Part shown: piece after piece, positions 62,801-64,000 of the stretch | Layout: every line of letters begins with the position of its first letter | Numbering within the stretch: position 1 is the first letter of the stretch | Origin: Antedon mediterranea | Lineage: Eukaryota > Echinodermata > Crinoidea > Comatulida > Antedonidae | NCBI RefSeq assembly: GCF_964355755.1 | Contig: NC_092679.1 | Coordinates: 11,834,932-11,898,931, forward strand | Direction of reading: 5' to 3' | DNA: 64,000 nucleotides | Translations under genes and position numbers: made by a program | The notes under the pieces: model-generated | The model's database searches: none | Told to the model about the DNA's origin: nothing | What the model saw: the letters and a program-made list of their open reading frames with translations, nothing else

Positions 62801-64000
62801 CTAAACGTCGGCTGTGTCCATGTGACAGTGGCGTAACTCTGTGACGTATCAGTATTCTGGTTAATATTTGAAGGACAGTTCACAAACGTTGGATTTTCGG
62901 TATCTGTAGATTAATTTAGATAATAAAAAGAATACATATGTTTTTAAAGAAGAAACTAGAATGAGGTCTATATACTTTCACATTTACTTTATTATTGTGA
63001 TGAATTTCCCTGTATAAAATAACAGTCATGCATTTCAAAAGCTGAACTTGAATAATAAGTGTGAGTAAATAGTTACTATGTACTTGAATGTGTAACTTAC
63101 CTGATACCATCAATGTAAAAATACATTGTAGGCTGTTACTAGAAGGATCCGTTGCTTCATAAGTAACTGTTAACGTTGTTGGCAAACCACCTGTAAGCGA
63201 CACCTGTGTTCCAGGTGAATGAGTTTCAGTTACACCTGGAGTTTCATCTGAATTGTCACTGAAAGTTGGTGGTGTCCAAGTGAACGTTTGGTAGTCCTCA
63301 CCTGTTGCCGTTGACAGAGATTGATTTGAAGGGCACATATCAAGTGTTGGTTCTTCGTTGTCTAGTAAAAGAGATGCCAAGAATCACAATATCTATAAAT
63401 GGTTTTTTGCATTACACACATCCAACAGTTATCATACCGGGTTGTCGAATGCATTCGCCTAAACTTAATTATATAGGTTTAGACAGATGGAAGTTATTTT
63501 GTGTACTGTTTTAACCTACCATTTACTGTAACTGTAAAAGTACAATCTGTTGCAGAATTCATTGATGGATCTACAAGAGTGTACGTTATCGTTTCCATAG
63601 CTGTTAAACCAGAAGACGAACTTAGCTGGTATCCTGGTGATTGTGATGAGCCGGACGTGTACAATCCAGAGTTGTCACTAAATGTTGGTTCTGTCCAGGT
63701 TGTGGTGGCGTATGCTTCTCCCGGGTCAGTATCAAATGTTGCATCAGATGGACAACCTGTTATAACTGGAACCTCAACGTCTGATAAAAGATAAAAAGAC
63801 TGTTTCAATTTCTTTCAATGATGTACTGTTACTGATATATAAATAAAGTGTTAAAGTTATAATATATATAGCAAGACAGTTTTGGTTTCTTTAAAATGCT
63901 ATTTTAAAAAGTATTTTATACGTGATAAAATACTTTTTTGCAGATAAATATTAAGTACAATGTGTTTTAAAATTCAAATCATAATTACCAGAAACAGTAA
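29758..64000 (-). CDS. Giant membrane-anchored HYR (hyalin-repeat) protein, 3' part of gene
   Basis: 66 minus-strand exons with GT-AG borders and consistent phases give about 5,140 codons to the stop at 29758-29760; the N-terminus is off the right edge. Order towards the C-terminus: 57 HYR domains (one partial), SEA, EGF, calcium-binding EGF, SEA, EGF, transmembrane helix, cytoplasmic tail of about 112 residues. HYR domains have an immunoglobulin-like fold and are known in hyalin, SVEP1 and similar adhesion proteins. Each HYR exon is phase 1 at both ends, except one double exon. All HYR reading frames are intact. Expected location is the plasma membrane, with a very long extracellular arm. 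A membrane-bound hyalin-like adhesion or barrier protein is the best guess; classical hyalin is secreted. I know no named orthologue with exactly this layout. Confidence 0.88.
30029..30127 (-). CDS. HYR gene, cytoplasmic exon
   Basis: 33 codons: SFDDRSRSINDKNGFLNPYV, then ASGFVNKAHDVSM. Phase 0 at both ends (CACATTAG/AGC; ATG/GTAAGT). Ser/Asp-rich with possible phosphorylation sites; no known signalling motif is certain. Confidence 0.82.
30413..30672 (-). CDS. HYR gene, transmembrane and juxtamembrane exon
   Basis: After GDDFG comes a single hydrophobic helix, VIGVVLGSVAAFIFVFIILA then GFCCWLLG, stopped by ARRRHRKG. Type I orientation follows from the basic stop-transfer segment. The juxtamembrane tail has an acidic DDDD run and VFYNPPLAENGYDLREE. 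Starts phase 1 (TTACAG/GC), ends phase 0 (CTT/GTAAGA). Confidence 0.88.
30948..31003 (-). CDS. HYR gene, second half of membrane-proximal EGF
   Basis: 56 nt: CADAYTGDYCEVEVKPEK. Completes the EGF begun at 32785-32860 (C-x-C-x7-C). The intron splitting this EGF carries a LINE fragment and a foldback element. Confidence 0.8.
31130..32520 (+). mobile_element. L1/Tx1-like LINE fragment in intron of HYR gene
   Basis: Two plus-strand pieces of an ORF2 C-terminal region: ESLYFKKWIESGMITIEDIV and INKAIPKDWFRLCL before 31500, then ECMFKLLHKILPTNDKLMYW and CENCKITENEVHL after 32256. Both ends are degraded. The gap between them is the foldback element at 31507-32249. Confidence 0.7.
31507..32249. mobile_element. 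Foldback DNA element with long, internally repetitive inverted repeats
   Basis: Termini AGGGTGTCTAG and CTAGACACCCT are exact inverted copies. Each arm runs roughly 250-290 bp with imperfect pairing. It is built from repeats of GAAAACTCAGAT and TCTAGATCTAGAAAA, then a shared AAACGTA/TTTCTTACTAATA block. The central part (about 31840-31930) has five GTACGAGTT-type repeats. No coding capacity. Confidence 0.75.
32785..32860 (-). CDS. HYR gene, first half of membrane-proximal EGF
   Basis: 76 nt: ICQPNFCLNGGTCSINQDTY, then ASMC. Classic EGF start C-x4-C-x5-C with NGGTC. Acceptor TTTTACCAG/AA, donor GCAC/GTAAGT, phase 2 exit. Confidence 0.85.
33415..33762 (-). CDS. HYR gene, SEA domain 2 (membrane-proximal)
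   Basis: 116 codons, phase 1 at both ends. SKEITGEFAIAEIG, NKVIEALTGVFQVLTGF, GVYVFGFSSGSIKVQYVVQF. The SEA fold is a self-cleaving module of mucins and adhesion receptors; GSIKV sits where the family's autoproteolytic G/S-V-V-V motif lies. Cleavage would leave the ectodomain held non-covalently to the EGF-TM stub. Confidence 0.82.
34352..34477 (-). CDS. HYR gene, calcium-binding EGF
   Basis: 126 nt: DVDECTSSDSSICDNDLICK, then NTYGSYSCQCQPGFHLKGSV and CV. DVDEC plus the N-x-Y-G-S-Y-x-C core are the calcium-binding and hydroxylation consensus. Confidence 0.88.
34694..34807 (-). CDS. HYR gene, EGF domain
   Basis: 114 nt: NGQCAVVTCLNGGVCTRVED, then SYECSCSSSWTGDLCQT. Six cysteines in EGF spacing and no DxDE calcium start. 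Phase 1 both ends. Confidence 0.88.
34907..35132 (-). CDS. HYR gene, SEA domain 1, second exon
   Basis: 75 codons plus one base: IEDVLRQSELASSIVGVTIN, GYSFDDNNDVVVDYALVF, TEADVESVLNAVLN. Completes the SEA fold begun at 35898-36004 through a phase 0 junction. The cleavage loop reads FDDNNDVVV and lacks the Gly-Ser pair. Confidence 0.78.
35898..36004 (-). CDS. HYR gene, SEA domain 1, first exon
   Basis: 107 nt: TSEIKGSTTFNSIGGITG, GFSEDDSANILSGLQED. The acceptor CTGACATAG/TT was chosen over the AG a few bases on, because it keeps the frame and the phase 1 pattern. Donor GAT/GTAAGT. Confidence 0.72.
36114..36365 (-). CDS. HYR domain 1 (counted from the membrane)
   Basis: 84 codons, opens DNEKPSISGCPSS; core HWDIPTVTDNAG; Cys pair present (GCP, ATCSF). 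Ends YS and splices to SEA 1. Confidence 0.88.
36774..37022 (-). CDS. HYR domain 2
   Basis: 83 codons, EQDTTPPVIIDLPAD; core SWSRPSATDNSG; no Cys (ATASF at the second site). Confidence 0.88.
37317..37550 (-). CDS. HYR domain 3
   Basis: 78 codons, short N-terminal strand (DLISLTCPED); core LWTVPSIDESSG, where TDNSG is replaced by DESSG; Cys pair present. Confidence 0.86.
38095..38340 (-). CDS. HYR domain 4
   Basis: 82 codons, EDLEPPFIYGCSGD; core LWTQPTATDNSG; Cys pair present (AICTF). Confidence 0.88.
38801..39049 (-). CDS. HYR domain 5
   Basis: 83 codons, VDDSPPTIDNTPED; core IWDEPTATDESG; no Cys (ATAQF). Donor CAAA/GTAAGT departs from the usual G-ending exon. Confidence 0.88.
39195..39295. 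repeat. Dispersed repeat shared with 27566-27660, rearranged
   Basis: Contains TTAGTTCTGAAAA, TCTCGACGTTTTGATCAATA and, inverted relative to the other copy, TTTGATTTCGCCATGCAAAC. It abuts the donor of HYR exon 6. Confidence 0.65.
39311..39562 (-). CDS. HYR domain 6
   Basis: 84 codons, QTDTEAPTFTSFPAD; core TWNTPVATDNSG; no Cys (AIDMF). Confidence 0.88.
39833..40087 (-). CDS. HYR domain 7
   Basis: 85 codons, EFVDTDPPVIVGCPSD; core TWTAPTATDSSG; Cys pair present (AVCSF). Confidence 0.88.
40174..40428 (-). CDS. HYR domain 8
   Basis: 85 codons, EFIDNNAPTINGCPND; core SWVEPTATDNSG; Cys pair present (AACIF). Confidence 0.88.
40705..40953 (-). CDS. HYR domain 9
   Basis: 83 codons, EPIDNVQPEVECPED; core SWDDPVATDNVG; Cys pair present (AQCTF). 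Confidence 0.88.
40984..41100. mobile_element. MITE relic related to 4351-4533
   Basis: Ends AAGTTTGGTTGTAACGTGGA and, in reverse complement, AAAGCTTGGTTTACACTAGA, with CGCAACAACG and ACGCGAG inside. Much decayed. Confidence 0.5.
41104..41172 (-). repeat. Tandem duplication of an exon end and splice donor
   Basis: A unit of about 68 bp, including GAATAACATATCAGTTACAT and AACGGAAAACGAACAGGACG, is repeated at 41173-41240. The right copy is the real end of HYR exon 10; this copy is a spare donor plus about 35 bp of exon. Confidence 0.85.
41203..41445 (-). CDS. HYR domain 10
   Basis: 81 codons, DDGSPVVESCPAT; core TWIPPTATDDQG; Cys pair present (ASCSF). Confidence 0.88.
41842..42066 (-). CDS. 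HYR domain 11
   Basis: 75 codons, a short form: DNEIPQIFNCPAD, then only VTQLGGTV before core LWEPPTATDNTV; Cys pair present (NYCVF). Confidence 0.87.
42416..42652 (-). CDS. HYR domain 12
   Basis: 79 codons, TTVADIECPVS; core TWDDPAVVDSTN, the most divergent TDNSG site; Cys pair present (AECTF). Confidence 0.86.
42821..43045 (-). CDS. HYR domain 13
   Basis: 75 codons, short form: DNEPPVLDGCPSH, IQTESSVV, core DWASPSALDNSG; Cys pair present (AQCQF). Confidence 0.88.
43238..43483 (-). CDS. HYR domain 14
   Basis: 82 codons, DCESPVITDVPTN; core SWTSPTVTDNSE; canonical Cys pair absent (TDVP; VEYSF), with one stray Cys at the start. Confidence 0.87.
43544..43662. repeat. 40-bp tandem repeat, three copies, containing a splice-donor-like unit
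   Basis: Unit ATGTGCCTAATAAACTACAT, then ACCATTCTTATAATAATGGT; starts at 43544, 43584 and 43624. A further piece at 43815-43840 overlaps the real donor of HYR exon 15 (ATG/GTATGTAGTTTATTAGG). Confidence 0.85.
43837..44079 (-). CDS. HYR domain 15
   Basis: 81 codons, DAIKPDFTYCPDDITSC; core TWTAPTVHDNAD; Cys pair present plus one extra Cys near the start (ITSCND). Confidence 0.87.
44201..44440 (-). CDS. HYR domain 16
   Basis: 80 codons, DDEIPVFANCPDT; core TWTEPTVTDNHG; Cys pair present (ALCQF). Confidence 0.88.
44627..44869 (-). CDS. HYR domain 17
   Basis: 81 codons, DTQIPIFTSVPTA; core QWLTPTAEDNSG; no Cys (AVETF). Donor GTCAGT. Confidence 0.88.
45002..45244 (-). CDS. HYR domain 18
   Basis: 81 codons, DMEAPIIGNLPAD; core EWDEPTASDNAG; no Cys (ITHEF). 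Confidence 0.88.
45410..45649 (-). CDS. HYR domain 19
   Basis: 80 codons, DEEIPNITCPAG; core SWEEPTATDNSG; Cys pair present (GTCSF). Confidence 0.88.
45741..45983 (-). CDS. HYR domain 20
   Basis: 81 codons, DDEAPVFEDVPEG; core TWVAPTVTDNSA; no Cys (DTVSF). Confidence 0.88.
46273..46515 (-). CDS. HYR domain 21
   Basis: 81 codons, DNEGPELVSSVSD; core YWTIPTFNDNTG; no Cys (LTTSF). Confidence 0.87.
46656..46898 (-). CDS. HYR domain 22
   Basis: 81 codons, DDEPPVIDSIPES; core SWTAPTITDNSG; no Cys (VTESF). Confidence 0.88.
47111..47356 (-). CDS. HYR domain 23
   Basis: 82 codons, DEEPPVFTSAPEA; core TWDEPEASDNSG; no Cys (VMHFF). Confidence 0.88.
47520..47762 (-). CDS. HYR domain 24
   Basis: 81 codons, DTEDPVFIGCPLN; core IWIEPEATDNSG; Cys pair present (ATCSF). 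Confidence 0.88.
48092..48337 (-). CDS. HYR domain 25
   Basis: 82 codons, DDQPPTFQSCPAE; the usual Trp core is replaced by LLPDPNPIDNVL (no Trp); Cys pair present (AECSY). Confidence 0.86.
48637..48879 (-). CDS. HYR domain 26
   Basis: 81 codons, DDQIPTIMDCPGD; core NWDEPSAVDNHM; Cys pair present (ATCVF). Its 3' end was copied to about 48930-49040. Confidence 0.88.
48930..49040 (-). pseudogene. Pseudo-exon: copied 3' end of HYR exon 26
   Basis: GTCAGACAAGTGAATGAATG, then CACGGTAATCGAGAACACGC and ATGACATCAGAAGCAGTGTA parallel 48585-48705 (intron start plus the last ~70 bp of exon 26). The copy stops at TATGTAACAC, about 25 bp before a MITE, so it cannot encode a domain. Confidence 0.85.
49066..49187. 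mobile_element. Short MITE in intron
   Basis: Left end TAAGCTCTGTCTAGACTATC and right end, in reverse complement, TAAAGCTCTGTCTACACTAT are inverted copies; 122 bp. A relic of the family is at 3240-3349. It ends 17 bp before the donor of HYR exon 27. Confidence 0.75.
49205..49447 (-). CDS. HYR domain 27
   Basis: 81 codons, DDESPLLSDIPND; core TWTEPTAVDNSG; no Cys (VSSSF). Confidence 0.88.
49600..50110 (+). mobile_element. Probable LINE 3'-end fragment in intron
   Basis: T-rich sequence ending AGGGCCCTAATGACC, CCACCCTCATTAAAGATGG, then TGATAAATAAACAAAAATAA. The simple (AATAAA)-type tail is typical of CR1-like LINE 3' ends. No coding motif is certain. Confidence 0.4.
50266..50306 (-). pseudogene. 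Pseudo-exon: orphan start of a HYR exon
   Basis: The minus strand after an AG reads TDDETPALSDIPSD, nearly the opening of HYR domain 27 (DDESPLLSDIPND), then diverges at once into intron sequence. Confidence 0.75.
50388..50636 (-). CDS. HYR domain 28
   Basis: 83 codons, EHDTTPPEITNLPID; core TWSAPSITDNVG; no Cys (ATSSF). Confidence 0.88.
50807..51049 (-). CDS. HYR domain 29
   Basis: 81 codons, DNEPPVLANVPSD; core TWDTPSASDNSG; no Cys (QEESF). Confidence 0.88.
51290..51535 (-). CDS. HYR domain 30
   Basis: 82 codons, DIEAPVIENCPSD; core DWTEPTATDNSG; Cys pair present (ETCTF) after a small insert (ASPANV). Confidence 0.88.
51654..51902 (-). CDS. HYR domain 31
   Basis: 83 codons, DISPPDFNGTCPDN; core SWTEPNPFDNSG; Cys pair present (DTCEF). 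The acceptor tract is a (TA)n run instead of pyrimidines. Confidence 0.87.
52034..52185. repeat. About 48-bp tandem repeat, 3-4 copies
   Basis: Unit CTTTCTTTCCGTACGCCAT with a variable AT-rich rest including GATCAAGAGC; starts near 52034, 52082, 52131 and 52170. Confidence 0.75.
52302..52544 (-). CDS. HYR domain 32
   Basis: 81 codons, DNENPTISGCPTT; core TWTVPSATDNSG; Cys pair present (AECLF). Confidence 0.88.
52670..52918 (-). CDS. HYR domain 33
   Basis: 83 codons, DEEPPTVLCQDD; core TWSISSSDNSE, lacking the usual EP(T/S); Cys pair present (ASCSF). Confidence 0.86.
53031..53282 (-). CDS. HYR domain 34
   Basis: 84 codons, DDEDPMISCPVLP; core TIPSPTATDNSD with the Trp replaced; Cys pair present (ATCSF). 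Confidence 0.86.
53372..53860 (-). CDS. HYR domains 35 and 36 fused in one exon
   Basis: 163 codons with two HYR domains and no intron. First: DDEPPVLGNVPEN, core IWTEPTVSDNSN, ending LTSTFTVTIT. It runs straight into DDEPPTITNGPID, core SWTEPTATDNSG, ending DTYSFLVTVEG. Neither has the Cys pair. The border residue order (TVTIT/DDEPP) is exactly that of a spliced junction. Confidence 0.9.
54130..54430. repeat. Degenerate tandem repeat, about 110-130 bp unit, 2-3 copies
   Basis: Shared blocks: CCTGGTCCGGAT(T/C)GCCA, GAGTCACT.TAAC, TTCAGT(A/G)GTTTGAATTT and TTTGGTAAAG(G/A)TCC. No coding signal. Confidence 0.6.
54565..54813 (-). CDS. HYR domain 37
   Basis: 83 codons, DNEPPVITCPDD; core TWSDVTATDNSG; Cys pair present (DECSF). 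Confidence 0.88.
54986..55228 (-). CDS. HYR domain 38
   Basis: 81 codons, DDQPPIISNCPVN; core TWTPPVATDNVG; Cys pair present (TECLF). Confidence 0.88.
55457..55705 (-). CDS. HYR domain 39
   Basis: 83 codons, DNEAPHFAGCPSD; core VWSPPSARDNVE; Cys pair present (GVCTF). Confidence 0.88.
55913..56164 (-). CDS. HYR domain 40
   Basis: 84 codons, DNQAPSFKETCPSN; core NWTEPDASDNVA; Cys pair present (VLCVF). Confidence 0.88.
56639..56884 (-). CDS. HYR domain 41
   Basis: 82 codons, DAEPPQWTNCPSD; core TWTEPSVTDNSD; Cys pair present (GNCTF). Confidence 0.88.
56922..57203. repeat. Large inverted repeat (hairpin), about 110-bp arms
   Basis: Left arm 56922-57032 and right arm 57093-57203 pair with few mismatches (for example GCGACGTCGTAAAAAGGATA against its complement, and the GTTAACGCGCGACAA block); the spacer is about 60 bp. 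It lies 38 bp upstream of the acceptor of HYR exon 41. Confidence 0.9.
57393..57647 (-). CDS. HYR domain 42
   Basis: 85 codons, DKQPPEFTNCPND; core QWDDLVVTDNVD; Cys pair present (GYCNF). Confidence 0.87.
57763..58005 (-). CDS. HYR domain 43
   Basis: 81 codons, DNEVPYYDICPED; core NWTEPVYTDNSG; Cys pair present (VSCTF). Confidence 0.88.
58113..58373 (-). CDS. HYR domain 44 (87-residue type)
   Basis: 87 codons, DTENPEFDSCPLD; core TWTTPIFTDNSG; Cys pair present (RVCSF). First of the longer subtype with an SGLTSTITVTY insert, as in all exons to its right. Confidence 0.88.
58649..58909 (-). CDS. HYR domain 45 (type A, copy 1)
   Basis: 87 codons, DVETPVYDACPSS; core TWTVPSFTDNSG; EQCTF. About 96% identical to copies 2 and 3 by eye. 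Confidence 0.9.
59083..59343 (-). CDS. HYR domain 46 (type B, copy 1)
   Basis: 87 codons, DTENPTFVNCPSN; core TWTQPTFSDNSG; ITCTF. No differences from copies 2 and 3 noticed. Confidence 0.9.
59541..59801 (-). CDS. HYR domain 47 (type C, copy 1)
   Basis: 87 codons, DNEEPTLDVCPSN; core TWTPPTFSDNSD; LQCIF. Differs from copy 2 at GGLS/GGLP. Confidence 0.9.
59968..60228 (-). CDS. HYR domain 48 (type D, copy 1)
   Basis: 87 codons, DVEVPVITGCPSD; core TWTEPTFSDNSG; TDCTF. Confidence 0.9.
60437..60697 (-). CDS. HYR domain 49 (type A, copy 2)
   Basis: 87 codons, DVESPVYDACPSS; differs from copy 1 at T/S in the opening and at ASQTP. Confidence 0.9.
60863..61123 (-). CDS. HYR domain 50 (type B, copy 2)
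   Basis: 87 codons, same protein as copy 1. Confidence 0.9.
61321..61581 (-). CDS. HYR domain 51 (type C, copy 2)
   Basis: 87 codons, LQCTF at the second Cys where copies 1 and 3 have LQCIF. Confidence 0.9.
61750..62010 (-). CDS. HYR domain 52 (type D, copy 2)
   Basis: 87 codons, same protein as copy 1. Confidence 0.9.
62219..62479 (-). CDS. HYR domain 53 (type A, copy 3)
   Basis: 87 codons, DVESPVYDACPSS with ASHTP, thus combining features of copies 1 and 2. Confidence 0.9.
62643..62903 (-). CDS. HYR domain 54 (type B, copy 3)
   Basis: 87 codons, same protein as copies 1 and 2. Confidence 0.9.
63101..63361 (-). CDS. HYR domain 55 (type C, copy 3)
   Basis: 87 codons, DNEEPTLDMCPSNQSLS; FTLMVSG replaces FTLTVSG. 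Confidence 0.9.
63520..63780 (-). CDS. HYR domain 56 (type D, copy 3)
   Basis: 87 codons; LSSSSGL and DPSMNSA replace LSLSSGL and DPSLNSA of the other copies. Confidence 0.9.
63989..64000 (-). CDS. HYR domain 57 (type A, copy 4), cut by window end
   Basis: Only the last 12 nt are visible; they and the donor (ATTACCAGAAACAGTAA on the plus strand) equal those of A copies 2 and 3. The gene and the tandem array continue right. Confidence 0.85.

Larger units (their letters stand above)
58649..64000 (-). repeat. Tandem duplication of a four-exon (A-B-C-D) 1.78-kb unit, three copies plus start of a fourth
   Basis: Exon A begins at 58649, 60437, 62219 and 63989, so periods are 1788, 1782 and 1770 bp. 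Each unit holds four 261-nt HYR exons with their introns. Units 2 and 3 are near identical over exons and introns. Unit 1 differs in the A-B intron and left of A. Confidence 0.93.

Overview
This is eukaryotic, intron-rich, AT-rich DNA, most likely from a marine deuterostome and probably an echinoderm. The basis is a very large hyalin-repeat (HYR) gene with one domain per exon, several families of LINEs, SINEs and MITEs, and a recurrent TAGGCCTA palindrome. The species cannot be read from the sequence.

Left part (1-5.5 kb): an 805-bp terminal-inverted-repeat element, then four consecutive minus-strand exons of mitochondrial-type fumarate hydratase (FH). The rest of FH lies left of the window and its first exon was not found. 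Small MITEs and a LINE tail sit in its introns and upstream. From 5.3 to 6.0 kb there is a CTAG-dense stretch and an array of five GGCGTTATAACGCC palindromes.

Mobile-element belt (6.1-27 kb): a nearly complete L1/Tx1-like LINE (6125-11157) is bracketed by a 14-bp target-site duplication and broken by a tRNA-derived SINE. There follow a single-exon rhodopsin-like GPCR (13047-13976, minus), a LINE piece carrying an SGNH-esterase domain, an RTE-like LINE, a duplicated scrap of the GPCR 5' end, an 18-bp minisatellite and a second SINE. A small secreted EGF-like gene runs on the minus strand from 27501 to at least 21459. Its first intron holds a second Tx1-like LINE, itself interrupted by a third LINE.

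Right part (29.76-64 kb): one giant minus-strand gene. Reading towards the C-terminus, the visible part encodes 56 complete HYR domains (57 with the exon cut by the window end), a SEA domain, an EGF-like domain, a calcium-binding EGF domain, a second SEA domain with a G-S-I-K-V autoproteolysis-type motif, an EGF-like domain, one transmembrane helix and a cytoplasmic tail. About 5,140 codons are visible and the N-terminus is outside. Almost every HYR domain is one symmetric phase-1 exon. The 5' part is being enlarged by a 1.78-kb tandem duplication of four exons. I read it as a membrane-anchored, possibly shed, relative of the egg-coat and adhesion protein hyalin; that function is inference. 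Introns of this gene contain exon-end duplications, a 110-bp-arm hairpin, MITEs, a foldback transposon inside a LINE, and minisatellites.
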